The notes: generated by a model not told the origin, from the letters alone. Shown: positions 24,738 through 37,320, counted from the stretch's first letter. The stretch: DNA of 64,000 bases from Selaginella tamariscina (GCA_003024785.1 PUQB01000074.1:248001-312000); one strand, 5' to 3'. Made by a program: numbers and translations.

Positions 24738-25408
24738 TCAGAGTCCAGGCAGTGGTGGAAGTGGAAGTGGAAGAAGACTAAGGAGCAAATTAGCAGCCTT
24801 AAGCATGTTTAAAAGCGCACGTAAGAGAGTGGTGAGTGGCGGCACAAGTCCAGAGCCGACTAAGGGTGATATGATTGCAAGCAGTGCTTGAATATTATTC
24901 AGCTCACCCAGTGTCACATTTGCGATTGCCCTGATTAATGGAGCACCAACGTGTGCTGCAAAAATTGTATTAAATCCAAAATTAATTAACTATGTAAATG
25001 ATATATTTTTTTTTCATTATCAGAAAATACTATTTCACACTTAGAAAAGGTAAAAATGTAATATAGGAAAATGCCGAGTAACATTACATAATAATTCTGG
25101 ATATTATCAATTATTGATTATTTATTACTCACATAGTGCAGTAACGATGGGCTTAAGCGTATTGATTGTATTATTCGCAAGCTGAATGATAGCCGGAAGC
25201 TGAGAAATGGGTATCGAGTGGTTTAAAACTCCTGGACATCTTGTATAATGACATCAAGTGGTCCTGTTCAAACAATATTTATGAATATAAACACACACAA
25301 ACGCACGCACGCACGCACGCACGCACACATACACACGCTACCTGCAGTCACAGAAGAAGAACACACAAAGAGTAAAATAACGGCTGCGAAAAGAAGCTTG
25401 AAAGTCAT
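24738..25408 (-). pseudogene. small secreted protein family, copy 3 (one-base deletion)
   Basis: Exons 25342-25408, 25133-25263 and 24738-24955 are very similar to copy 2. Exon 2 is 131 nt instead of 132: CCC has become CC at about 25231, giving a stop shortly after DVQ. The first ATG is GTG, leaving the second Met as start. The tail is LLPLPLPPLPGL. Without that base the gene would be open, so a sequencing error is possible. Confidence 0.75.
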
Positions 25409-25479
25409 CACTGTTACTTTGTTGTTGCTTGTTGGAGATTTGGTAAATTCAATAACTAGATAGGGCACTTAAATAGTAT

Positions 25480-26000
25480 TTTCAGGATCAAATTTTCAAA
25501 AATTCCTACCTATTTTTGAAAACGAAGTTGATTTGAACAATTTGCAAATGTGCGCCAAATTTTTCAAATGACTTATTTAAATTTAGACAGATTTTCCATA
25601 TGACATAATAGAATTGAGACAGATATGTAATTTTATACACGCGGGAATACCATTTTAAGGATCAAATTTCAAAATTTTCATACCAATTTTTGAAAATGAA
25701 GCTGATTTAAATAAGTTGAAAATGTGGCGCTAAAAATTCAAATGACGTAATAGAATTGAGACAGATATGTACTTATTCACGTGGAAAACACTTATTGGTT
25801 ATATACTAATAGAATTGAGATAGATACGAAGTTTTATACACGCGGAGTACAAATTTAAGGATTAAATATTTTGCAATTTACGAAAATGCTGATTTAAGCA
25901 AGTTGAAAATGTGGTGGGAGAAATTCAAATGACGTAATGTAATTGAGACAGATATGTACTTATATTCATGTGGAGAACACTTATTGGTTATATATTAATA
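25480..26000. repeat. upstream repeat cluster, copy 3
   Basis: Four or so modules with GTGGCGC/GTGGTGGG, AAATGACGTAAT and GAGACAGATATGTAC. The TATA-like TATTTAAG lies at 25468-25475 on the minus strand. Confidence 0.65.
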
Positions 26001-27648
26001 TATATTATGAATCTTTTTAATTGAATTGCATTAGAATTCTTCATTTTCCACAATGCCGCTTACCAACTCATTAAAACGATAGAGAAGAGTTGGATAGAGG
26101 TAGAATGTATTAAATTTAAATTTTATTTAATTATATAAAAAATATTAAAATGTATTTGAAGAAATTATCTAATATAATATAATATAATTGAAATAATTTA
26201 AATTTTATTTAATAAATTTTATAATTATGATAATAATATTACACATTATAAGATCCCTGATAGAGATGTACGATATAGACTATTACATGATTAATTAAGG
26301 TTAGGGTTTAAATATATTTTAGGTCGTCCATAAGTTATTTTAATTATAGGATTAACCACTTCATAAATAATTTTTTATAATTTTTATTAAAATATATAGT
26401 GATAACCTTTGTATTTACCTTGTTCTTTTGTGAAAACCTTTTTTAATCACATAACATTAATAATGGGGCTTATCAAGTATTGACATCCTACAGATGATAT
26501 ATAAAAGGATTAACTTGGTCACCAACAGCATAATAAGGAGGTAGTTCGACGATGAGAATTATATCTTTACTATGGAGAATTTGTGTTCAACTCAAATATA
26601 AGAAATGAAAAGCTCAGTTCAAATAAGTTGTTAAATACTGAATTTTTAACTCAAACATACTCGTGTTGTATGCTTATGTTACGGATACATAAACACATAC
26701 ACACATGTATTAAGCTAATTAAATGAGGACAAATTATAGCACGACGTCTTTCATTTGCCAACCGTATAATTTGTGATGTGATAAGCAAATCGTTCTTTCA
26801 GTATCACTTTCTTTTAACAAACAAAGTATATATTATTGATTGGTCACTCTCAAGAAACTGTTTAAAATAATGGATAATCTAATACAAAAGATTTTATTTT
26901 ATTTTTATAAAGTTTATTATTTTTTATTATTTATATATTTTTTATAAAATAAAATTTATACAAATGTAACATTAAACTCTTGGAAATGTAATTTAATTTT
27001 AAGGGTAGTCTATGAGTGTGAATCTATCCCATATGTTAAATAGTCTCTTGAATGTTGGGTTTTATTAATAAATTAAACACCCTTTAGTGTTATATAATTT
27101 GTAAATGGCCCAGGTAATTCGGAAAATGCCCAAGTTGATTTTAAATCAAATTTACTATTAATCAGCTTAATAACACACATGCAGTGTGATATATATACGT
27201 ACAAATATAGACACACACACACATATATATCATAAACCATGGTTTAAGCTTTTTATACACATGTTTTGCAATTACTATATATGTTCCTTTTAATAATTAA
27301 ATCACCAATTAATTTATTATTTAACATATAAGTGGGACATTAGTTTTTGGTGGGCGATGATGCAGCATAACTTAAAATTTAACATTAAATTCTATTTTAA
27401 AAAGTGTAATTATATATATCTTATCTCTAATATAAGAGGGTTTAAAAAGTGTAGAAAACTTAAATAATATTTATGTTTAAAGTAATGGGTATTACGAAAA
27501 ATTAAATATACTGTTTGAATTAAAAAATTGAAGACTAATTGTGCAGTATATTTTAAGGGTATAATTTAATTGGACTTTGTAGTTATACAAATTAAGTGAG
27601 AATGCTTCATTGTTTAATTTTTGATATAAATATACATATCTATACTTT
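26001..27648. other. AT-rich non-coding spacer
   Basis: No supported gene. The part from about 26820 resembles 17.6 kb and 22.55 kb (shared CAAGAAACTGTTTAAAATAA and GCCCAAGTTGATTTTAAATC), showing the next duplicated unit. Confidence 0.55.
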
Positions 27649-28235
27649 ATTGACTGGCGGCACAAGTCCACAGCCGACTAAGGGTGATATGATTCCAAGC
27701 AGTGATTGAATAGAATTCAACAGATTCAAGGTCAGAGTTGCAGTAGCCCCTGCAAAATTATAATAAATCCAATATAAACTAATATTTAAATTTTTGTATA
27801 AGAAATACTATTTTAATTCTAATACAATTTACTTAATAAAAATAAATAAAAATTCACTCTAACAAATTATAATGCAGAGTAAAATTAGTGAATATATATT
27901 ATTAATTAATATTAAATAAATTCTGGATATTATTAAATATTGATTATTTATTACTCACATAGTGCAGTAAAAGCTTATTGACTGTATCATTCGCAAGCTG
28001 AATGAACTGTGAAAGGGGTATGGAATGGTTTAAAACTCCCTGGAGAGCCTGTATAGTGCCGTCAAGTGGTCCAGTTCAAAACAATACTAATGAATAAAAA
28101 AGAGAGAAAACCCATAGATAACACACACACATGTGCACGCGCACACCACACACACACACGCACTACCAGCAGTCACAGAAGAAGAGACACAAAGAGTAAA
28201 ATAATGGTTACAAAAGAAGCCTTGAAAGTCATCAT
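27649..28235 (-). pseudogene. small secreted protein family, copy 4 (degenerate)
   Basis: Exon 1 (28167-28235) has MMTFK followed by a 1-nt deletion and a stop. Exon 2 (about 27959-28070) is shortened. Exon 3 (27649-27749) begins near the family sequence and keeps LLGIISPLVG and LVPPV, but loses the C-terminal third. It is the most diverged copy. Confidence 0.7.
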
Positions 28236-28269
28236 TGCTTGATGCTTGTTGAGTAACTGAGATTTTGTA

Positions 28270-28870
28270 AGGATGCTTAAACAGTATTTTCCGGGGATTA
28301 AATTTTCAAAAATTCGTACCAATTTGTTAAAATGAAGTTGATTTAAACAATTTGAAAATATGGCGCGAATTTTTCAAATGACGTATTTGAATTCAAACAG
28401 ATTCTCCATATGACATAATAGAATTAAGACAGATATGTAGTTTATACACGCGGAATACCTTTTAAGGATTAAATTTTCAATTTTGCACAGCAATTTGCGA
28501 AAGTGATGTTTGATTTAAACAAGTTGACAATGTGGCGCGAAAATTCAAATAATTGAGACAGATATGTTCAAAATTTCAAAATTTCGTAGAAAATGATGTT
28601 GATTTAAACTAATTCTATTTTATTTAGTTAGAAACGTGTTATATATTTCTATTTGGGCACCAGTGCATATACGTGTCTGTTGGGTGTGTGTTAAGTTGAA
28701 AATGTGGCGCGAAAATTCAAATAATTGAGATAGATATGTACATTTGTACCAAATTTTCAAACTTTCGTAGAAAATGAAGTTGATTTAAACAAGTTGAAAA
28801 TGTGGCGCGAAAAATTCAAATGACATAATATAATTGAGACTTTTATACACGTGGAAAACACTTATTGGTT
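28270..28870. repeat. upstream repeat cluster, copy 4
   Basis: Four modules with AAGTTGAAAATGTGGCGCG and GAGACAGATATGT; the one near 28680-28860 repeats the module at 28560-28620 almost directly. Confidence 0.65.
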
Positions 28871-29371
28871 ATATACTAATATATATTATAATCTTTCTAA
28901 TTTGAATTGCATTAGAATCCTTTCATTTTGACAATGCCGCTTACCAACACAAAAAACGATAGAGAGAGAAATGTATTGACTTTAAAACTATTTAATTATA
29001 TAACATTTAAAATATATTAATGTTTGGATAGAATATAAATGGGTATATTAAGTTTTATAGCTATATAATAATGATATTACGCATTTGCGCTTCAATATAT
29101 TTATTTTCATATAATTAATTATTTAAACATTTTAATTATAATAAAATGTCTTAGAAAATATAATCAGGAAAAAAAATTCAAGAGGATTGATAATCAGAAT
29201 TCCCTTGATTTAACAAGTCAATTCTAAAAATTGTGGAAAAAAATTAAAAAATATAGTATGCATAGATTATTAAAAACAATTAAACTTTTATAGGAAGAAA
29301 TATATATATATATATATGTATATAAATGTTGAGATTAACCAAAAAAAATAAAAATTAAACTAGAGTATATA
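28871..29371. other. AT-rich non-coding DNA
   Basis: It contains the shared CAATGCCGCTTACCAACAC edge (28932) and a (TA)n run (29301-29316). No gene is seen. Confidence 0.55.
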
Positions 29372-31226
29372 TTAGACAACATAACATAGGAGGAGGAGGT
29401 ACGAGGATTTCTGTCAATAGCCTCCTCGGAAACACGCAGTCCCCGTTTCAAATCCCCGTGCATCTGGCAAGCATTCAAGAGAGCAAGCCAAGCTACGCCA
29501 CCAACCTTCCCTCTGCTCCGCCTGATAGGCTCCTCCGCCTCCTCCAGCTTCCCTGCTCTCCCCAGCAAGTCAATCATACAACTATAATGTTCGTCTTCTA
29601 CACACTTAAGTTCCTCGGTAAGCATCCCAAATTGCACGCACGCCTCCTCAAACATCCCAGCGTGAGCACACGCGAAGAGCACCCTGTGTATGTCACCCCA
29701 TTAGGAGCCACCCCTTGTAATCTCATAAACCTGTACATCTCCAGTCCAGAAAATCCCTCTCCATTCTGTGCGTATCCCACTATCATAGCATTCCATGAAA
29801 CCACATTCCACCAACACAAATGCAACGAGTTCTCAAATATCCGCCTTGCTTCCTGCAGCTCCCCGCACTTCCCATACAAGTTCACCAGCGCAGTAGATAT
29901 CATACAGCCACTCTCTATCCCACACGCCTTCACTCTCTCATGCACGGGTCTTCCTTCCTTGAGCGACTTCATATCACAACACGCACCTATCACAGCCACG
30001 TACGTCAGCTCGTCCGGTTCCACGTCCATCGTACGGTAGAGTTCCAGCGCCTCCTCCGAAAGCCCCCTCTCTGCATACGCCGTAAGCATCGTGTTCCCAC
30101 TGGCATCCCCTCAAAGACTTCTCTTGCACTCTCTATATCCCCACACTTGCTGTACATGTTCACCAGTGCGGTTGCTAAGTAGACACTCGAGACCTCCCGC
30201 TCGCTATCACCCGCTCGTGGACGAGCTTCCCGACTTTAACCGCCTCCAGCCTCCCACACGCCTCCAGGACAATCATGTAAGTCACCTCGTCGGCCTTCAC
30301 TCCCTCGTGGTCCATCCTTCGGTACACATCCAGAGCCTTCCCCTCCCATACGTCGAGATCATGGTCGTGCAAGCACACACGTCCCTGGACGACGCCATTG
30401 CTTCAAACACCTTCTCCGCCCTTGATACGTCCCCGTATCTCCCGTAAACACCCACCAGGTTGTTGTTCAAAACACCCGACCGCATCCCGCTTGCTGCTAT
30501 TCGCGTCTGTATCATCTCCAGTCCGAGTCTATCATCCGGGGAAGGAGTCCGGTTCCCTTCGACACCGCAGGAAGCGAGCACGTTCACATAGGTGACCTCA
30601 TCAGCCTTAACACCGGCAAGGTCCATCTCCCTGAAGAGCTTCAGCGCCTCCATTCCCTGACTATGCTGCAATCATTGTCGTCCAAGTGATCAGCGTCGGG
30701 TATGTCATCCGCTCAAAGACGGCCCGAGGCACCTACATTTCGTGTACATGTTCAGAACTGCACTCTCTACAACCGGGTCATGAGCATATCCCAGAGCCTG
30801 TATACGCTCGTGCAATGCCTATCCCTCCGTTAGACTCTCTCACACATCTAGCAGGTTAAGGAACGTCACACGGTTGTCCTTGATTCCTTCCACCTCCATT
30901 CTCCGCCAGATATCCAGCGCCCCAGAAGAACAACCCTGCTGTACATACGCCCCAAGCATCGTGTTCCATGTTATGATGTTCTTCCGTACAAGCTTATCAA
31001 AGACGTTCCTAGCAGAGGTTAAGTCCCCACACTTCCCGTACATAGTCATCAGAGCAGTCCCGACCACGAGGTGAGTCTCGAAGCCGGATTCGATAACGAG
31101 CCGGTGAACTTCTCTCGCATAGGGACCTCTACAGGCACCGAGCAGGCCCACAAACGTTACCTCATTCGGCTGTGTTCCATCCTGAAGCATCTCACGGAAG
31201 AGACACACAGCGTCCTCCGTGAGCTG

Positions 31227-31346
31227 CTATTATCGTGTTCCACGACGTCAGGCTCCCTGTGCTCCGCTATTATCGTGTTCCACGACGTCAGGCTCCCTGT
31301 GCTCCGCTATTATCGTGTTCCACGACGTCAGGCTCCCTGTGCTCCG
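31227..31346. repeat. three perfect tandem copies of a 40-bp unit in PPR coding sequence
   Basis: Units are 31227-31266, 31267-31306 and 31307-31346, each starting CTATTATCGTGTTCC. Because 80 extra bases is not a multiple of three, the expansion shifts the PPR frame. Confidence 0.95.
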
Positions 31347-31843
31347 CTTGAAGATGTGTATTGCCTCGTCAAGGCATCTGCAGCGGCTGTACATGTTAAT
31401 GAGCGAGTTCCTCGCTATCACGTCTCTGTCCATCCCTCAGCCTGCATTCTCGAGTGTATACTCTTACCAGTTACTACATCCTCCAAGTTAGTGCACGCTC
31501 TCAAGCAGTTTAGGTATGTGACCACGTCAGGTCTCATACCGTCCGAGTCCATCTCGTGTAAAACACGCAGGGCTTCCTCGTTGCGGCCTTCTTGTGCATA
31601 CGCTCCGATGAGGGCCGTAAGAGGAAACAGTCCCTTACGTTCCAGGCGTCCTAGTAACTTCCTTGCCTTGTCAAGGCCTCCTAGCCTGATATAGCTGTTT
31701 GCTACTGCGTTACCGACGTCTTCCTCAAGCTCGCTCTCGAGAATACATGAGTGTGTGGATTCAAGTTCATCAAGTGAAGTACACGCGGCAGCCACAGATT
31801 GAAACACTGTCTTGTCTGCCCTCAATCCCTCCAGCAACATTCT

Positions 31844-32217
31844 CTAATATATAACTGGAGTTATTATATACAGCACACACACACACACACGGACACATCT
31901 ATGTAGATATAGACTAGCATAACTTATATAGCACATTTGTATGTAAAATAAACACATTCATACTACACTTATTCATATACATGCATATATCTACCCGTAA
32001 CTTACTCGGTTCTATAATCCATATCACACACACACACACACGCACTTCAAGCATTACATATCGTGTATGTGTATATATATATATATATATATGAGAAGAG
32101 AGAGAGAGAGACGAACACACACACACACACAAAATAAATAAATACATGCTTGCATAAATAAATGTACGCACACACGTCCACACACTCACACGCCCACATA
32201 TACATACATGGAAGAGA
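31844..32217 (-). other. PPR intron 2, microsatellite-filled
   Basis: Donor GTATGTATATG and acceptor TATATATTAG, phase 0. The body is mostly (CA)n, (TA)n and (GA)n tracts. Confidence 0.65.
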
Positions 32218-32442
32218 TGTATTGAATCGTCATCCTCTGAACTGGACATGAAGATCGAGGTGTACTCATTCGGATACGATATACGCTCAAATACGCTCCT
32301 CGCATCATCCGTACTGCCACATTTGCAGTACATCTCTATCAGTAGGTTTCCCAAGAACGTTTCGGAATCGAACCCGTGCCTCCGTATTTGCTCGTGCACT
32401 TTCTTTCCTTGTTCTAATGCCAGTCGTATAAGGTATGCATAC

Positions 32443-32490
32443 CTGTGTACACATTGTATACACGTATATATACATGTACATATGTATATG

Positions 32491-32523
<33 letters not shown>

Positions 32524-32636
32524 GGATTTGTGAATATACCATTCAATGATGACATTATGATATATATATTTCATATATATAGTGCACATTATATAATCCT
32601 GAGCACACACACACACACACATACACACGCACACAC
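32443..32636 (-). other. PPR intron 1, microsatellite-filled
   Basis: Donor CAG|GTGTGTGCG and acceptor GTGTACACAG. Splicing keeps the PPR frame open. The donor itself is the start of a (GT)n tract. Confidence 0.6.
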
Positions 32637-32782
32637 CTGTATGAAGACTGGAGCTGCCGTCTATCTTCTTCTTCTACGAGGCCTGACGCACGATTTGAAT
32701 CCGCAATGTGTATATATCGAAATGCGTGGCCAATGAGCTTCTGATTCCTCCTCTGCCTGGCCCAAATGAACACACTCCTCAT

Positions 32783-34000
32783 CCATGAACCCTAAACCCT
32801 ACATCTCTGTTTCTAGTACGCCCTAATTCACTTAATACGCTTTACATCGTATTATTAACAGTTAAATACCAGATTATTTATTTATATACTTTATTTCTAC
32901 TCACAAACATGTTTAGTTTAATATATGTTATATATACATAACTTTTATTTAAAGTAATAATTATATGAAATCAAAATATATTAATTAACATTAGTTTCAA
33001 TGTACAATACATAATTAGGAAAATTATTATATTGATGTATAAAATTCTTAAATTGCCTAAGTAATTCTGAAAATGCCTTGAATCAAATTTAACACATAAT
33101 CATGAAATTAATTTCACACCTAATATATTAAAATAGTGTCATAAACATTTTAAGTAATTATGTGATAAATTTGACTCAAGGTTAACATTTTCAGAACTAC
33201 TTCAACAATTTAAAAATTATATAATATTCAGTTTGATAATTTATATATATTATAAATATAAAACATACATACTATACATATATAATTGAAGTTACATGTG
33301 GAAATTTTCAACAAATGAATTTTCTTATTTGAATAAAATTTATTTTCTTTTTCAAATCAAAGATTATTGTTTCTTGAACAGAATTCATTTAATTATAATT
33401 TACATTTGGACTAATAGTGAAATAAAATTTATAATTATAATGTATGTTTTTGATATAGTTTAGTTTTCTGGTTTATTTTATATGTTGAAAATTTAAATAT
33501 ATTTAAAACATTAATTATTCTTAAGTCATGATTAATGAATTTAATTTAAATAAAATATTCTTTAAATGTCCAAACTTTAATGATTTAGATTCACTTTGTT
33601 AAATTACATGAATCCTAACTACTAATTTTTAAACAATTTCTAATAAGTTTCATGTTATTATAATTAGAATATTAAATTAAATTAATTATAAATAAATGTA
33701 TTAGAGCTCAAATGTGTAATAATTATTATATAATTATAAAATTTATTAAATAAAAATGAAAATATTCAATTATATTATATTAGATCATTCATGTCTATCA
33801 TAGCATATTATTAATACATTTTATATAATTAAATAAAATTTTAAGGCAATACATTGTATCTCTATCCAACTCTTCTCTTTCTATCGTTTTATTGAGTTGG
33901 TAACAGCATTGTCAAAATGGAAGAGTTCAAATTAGAAAGAGTTTATATATATAACTAATAAGTGTTTCCCACGTATTGAGTACATACCTGTCTCAATTAT
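32783..34000. other. AT-rich non-coding DNA
   Basis: No gene is seen. From about 33850 it is the inverse complement of the segment near 28.9 kb (shared GAGTTGGTAACAGCATTGTC edge). Confidence 0.55.
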
Positions 34001-34250
34001 ATTACGTCATTTGAATTATTAACGCCATATTTTCAACTTGTTTAAATCAATTTCATTTCACAAATTGATATGAAAATTTGATCCTTAAAATGGTATTATA
34101 AAATACATATCTGTCTCAATTCTATTATGTCATATGGAAAATCTGTCTAAATTTAAATACGTCATTTGAAAATTTGGCGCCATATTTCAACCTGTTCAAA
34201 TCAACTTCGTTTTCAAAAATTGGTACCAATATTTGAAATTTTGATCCTGA
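33960..34250. repeat. upstream repeat cluster, copy 5 (inverted)
   Basis: Two to three modules in the opposite orientation with TACATATCTGTCTCAATT, TTACGTCATTTGAA and GGCGCCATATTTCAA, matching the clusters upstream of copies 1-4. Confidence 0.65.
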
Positions 34251-34256
34251 AATTAC

Positions 34257-34264
34257 TATTTAAG
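34257..34264 (+). promoter_or_regulatory. TATA box of secreted-protein copy 5
   Basis: TATTTAAG, 64 nt before the A of the family ATG (34328-34330, first of ATGATG). This is the same spacing as in copy 2. Confidence 0.6.
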
Positions 34265-34327
34265 TGCCCTTTCTAACTATTAAATTTACCAAATCTCAGT
34301 TACTCAACAAGCAACAACAAAGTCACA

Positions 34328-35316
34328 ATGATGACTTTCAAGTTTCTATTTGCAGCCGTTATTTTACTCTTTGTGTCTTCTTCTTATGTGACTGCAGGTA
34401 GTGTGTGTGCATATGTGTGCGTCCGTGCGTGCGTGTGTGTGTTTTTCTCTCGTTTTTATATTCGTAAGTATTGTTTGAGCAGGACCACTTGACGGCAGTA
34501 TACAAGCTGTACAGGGAATTTTAAACCACTCGATACCCATTTTTCCACCTCCTGGGTTTCCACCCATCATTCCTATTGTGAATAAGACAGTTAATTTACT
34601 TAAGCCCATCGTTACTGCACTAAGTGAGTAATAAATAATTAATATTTAATAATTTAGAATTATTATGTAGTATTAATTAATATTGGAAACTCTCTAATCT
34701 TATGATTACGATGTTACTGTAGCAATTAATACATTCGATGTTCAAATTCAATTAGAGTTTTTATTACAATATTGTATGAAAACCTCACAAAACAAAATAA
34801 AATTATAAAATAATAACTTAGTTAGCGTTTTATACTTCGTAAGGGCAACACAAACATAAACAATGATAAATAATAACTAATTTAAGAAAATAATAGAACA
34901 ATAACCTTGTAGGGGCATTATAATTTTTTACTTATTTTTTAAGTGACTGAAAAATAATTATATCATTTACATAGTTAATTAATATTGGATTTATTACATT
35001 TTTTGCAGCACAGGTTGGCACTCCATTAAACAGGGCAATCGCAAATGTGACATTGGGTGAGCTGAATTTAACTCAAGAACTGCTTGGAATCATATCACCC
35101 TTAGTCGGTTCTGAACTTGTGCCGCCAGTCACTACTCTCTTTACTACGCTTCTAAACATGCTTAGGGCTGTTAATTCGCTCCTTAGTTCCTTCCAATTCC
35201 ATATCCACTTCCACTTCCACTTCCACCATTGCCTGGAGTCTAAAGGTTTCTATAGTAATGTATGCTATAGTAAAGTCTGGGATACTGTCTCCCTCTCTCT
35301 GAATAATGCACAATAA
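34328..35316 (+). CDS. small secreted protein family, copy 5 (altered C terminus)
   Basis: Exons are 34328-34397, 34483-34623 and 35009-35316, with introns GTAGTG...GAGCAG and GTGAGT...TTTTGCAG (phase 1). The signal peptide is MMTFKFLFAAVILLF. Exon 2 encodes PIFPPPGFPPIIP, more Pro-rich than the other copies. Exon 3 encodes GTPLNRAIANVTLGELNLTQ and LVPPVTTLFTTLLNMLRAVN. After NSLLSS an indel shifts the frame: the usual PLPLPPLPGV tail, still legible in another frame ending at 35243, becomes a His/Phe-rich stretch and runs on to 35316. It is either a variant protein or a recent pseudogene. It is the only plus-strand member. Confidence 0.65.
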
Positions 35317-37087
35317 AAACTTTATGTTTATGCTTAGTACGTAGTTTAAATAATATAATAATAATAATAATATAAATTTCAAGGTATATATATAATTGCA
35401 TGTGTCTGTTATTAAGCTGATTAATAGTAAATTTAATTCAAAGTCAACTTGGGGGACAGTTTTATAACACTACAGGGTCACTTTGATAAATTTCTCTATA
35501 TTTTATTAATAAAACCCAACATTCAAGAGACTATGACACACTCACAGACACACATATGTATGTAGCTTTGGTTTAATATTTAGATTTGATTAATTTTAAT
35601 TTATTTAATTACAGTAATAATTACATTTGTATAAATTTTAATTAATAAAAAATATAATAATAATAATAATAATGTGTTTGTTTAATGTCGATCCCGAGGC
35701 ATCTTTGGTTTAACATTTGATTTGATATATATTTCAAACAGGATTTCTCTCCATATTTGTTCACAGTAGACAATAAAAATACACTTTCAAATTTTAAATT
35801 AAAAAAGAAAAAAAAAAAAGAAAAAAATTAAAAAAACTTTCTGATGTTAAAACCATTGGATTATCCATTTACTAAATATATAATGTTTGTTAAAAAGAAG
35901 TGATACCGAAAGAATTATTTCCTTGTCACATAGCACATTATGTGGTTACAAACAACTTGCCATGAAAAGATGTCGTGTTTAATTTGTTCTAATTAGCTTA
36001 ATTATTTAGCTAATTAATTGAAAGCTAAATTTGAAGATGTTTTACATTGACACGTGAAGGTTAGGCCATCGTATGCATCTTTGTTATATAAAGTATACAC
36101 ACATGCATAGCGATTGGTACGAGACAAATGATTTGACATGTATCCAAATGTTTTTAGTGGATTTTTAATTACAAACTATTTAATTTGAACCATGTAAATA
36201 ATTTCCTCTTTATACTTAAGTAGTAAATTGGTTGATAAATTAGGTTTTGTTAACTTTGGAAAACATACCAATATTATATTGCCATCTGCATACACTAATG
36301 GGTTTAATGTTGTAAATTATAACAATAGACTTAAGCCCCCACCAAGATATTCAATAAACTCTACCTTTAAAGAAGAGATATTAATCAAGTTTTAAATACA
36401 TGTTATATATGCAACATTACATATATTAAATTTAGTTAGTATTCTTGAAATTCACATATTTAAATATTATGTCCTTGAATCTCTAATTTAATCATTCTAC
36501 CAAATAATCAATTTGTGAATAAGTGAACTAGTGTTTAACACATAATCGAATGTATAACATTTTAATATGCATGAAAGCCAAACCATTATATGAAAATATT
36601 AGAGTGTTACTGTCAAGATCTCCAACTTTGGACTTCCGAACCTTCAACTCTAAATCTCCAACATTCAACTTTTGCTAATGTCACCACATCTATATTTGAC
36701 AAGGCAATTTGTATATAAGTTAGTAGTAAAAGCAATAAATACTCATTAACGTTGGTTTCTCTTAATCAAAGTCTTTTATTACTTTAATCTAGTTTCAAAA
36801 TCTAGTTCTTTTCCAATTCTAGTCCCTCTTGAAATAACATAAAATTTGATTACTTATTAACAAGCAGCATTTCTTGTGTTATATCACAACATGTTATTCA
36901 ATAATTTTTGTCATGGATTCTTTATACAATTATTCAATTGGAGATGTATCAACTTAAGAAAGAATTAATATGACTCAAACAACAACAACAAAAAAAATGA
37001 TACGAATTGAAAATAAATATGCCTACCAAATTTGAGAGAGCCAATCAAACCAATCTTAGAAGTATTTATTCATATCTTTGTGATTGC
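35317..37087. other. AT-rich non-coding DNA
   Basis: The first 500 bases are the inverse of the 3' flanks of copies 2-4 (AAAGTCAACTTGGG region). The rest holds no gene I can support. Confidence 0.6.
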
Positions 37088-37092
37088 ATCAT

Positions 37093-37299
37093 TGTTACAG
37101 CTGGACGTTGGCATTAAAGGTTGATCATTATTGATCTTGTGCTTAAGTTAATCATATGGGTTTTAAGGGAGGCCTAATTGGGAGAACCTAACTTTTAGGA
37201 GTGGAGTTTAACTTGCTGCAGCTTGGGGGTGAGCTAGTGTGCTTAAGGTTGGGCAGTGAATTAGGCAACATCCAAGTACGATGTTGTATGAGTATAATA
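37093..37299 (+). repeat. 5' LTR of element C
   Basis: Shares GGGGGTGAGCTAGTGTGC and ATGGGTTTTAAGG with the 3' LTR. The right end is degenerate (GTATAATAG where the 3' LTR has GTAACA). Confidence 0.8.
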
Positions 37300-37302
37300 G
37301 TT

Positions 37303-37320
37303 TGGTATCAGAGCTTGGGT
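37303..37320 (+). other. primer binding site of element C (initiator Met tRNA)
   Basis: TGGTATCAGAGC, the classic complement of the 3' end of plant initiator Met tRNA, a few bases after the 5' LTR. Confidence 0.85.

Larger units (their letters stand above)
29372..32782 (-). pseudogene. large PLS-type PPR gene with two 5' introns, frameshifted
   Basis: The start is at 32782 (MRSVFIWARQRRNQ). Exon 1 ends at 32637, exon 2 is 32442-32218 and exon 3 runs from 31843. Junctions splice in frame, giving YAYLIRLALEQGKKVHEQI and SIHLFH then RMLLEGL. At least ten PPR motifs follow (FLGNLLIEMYCKCGSTDDAR, VVGTALMTMYGKCGDLTSAR, STALVNLYGKCGELQEARR, VVSWNAMIVGYAQNGEG). The end has an E-like part (HYSCMIDLLGRAGKLEEAEE, SYVMLSNIY), and no DYW domain. 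Known: these proteins bind organellar transcripts. The frame breaks near 31430, 31230-31346 (40-bp triplication), 30840, 30690, 30350, 30100 and 29680. It lies between inverted copies of the secreted-protein unit. Confidence 0.8.

Noticed and set aside
29458..31694. Several plus-strand open frames of 60-200 codons across the PPR region
   Set aside because: They are antisense shadows of the PPR reading frame.
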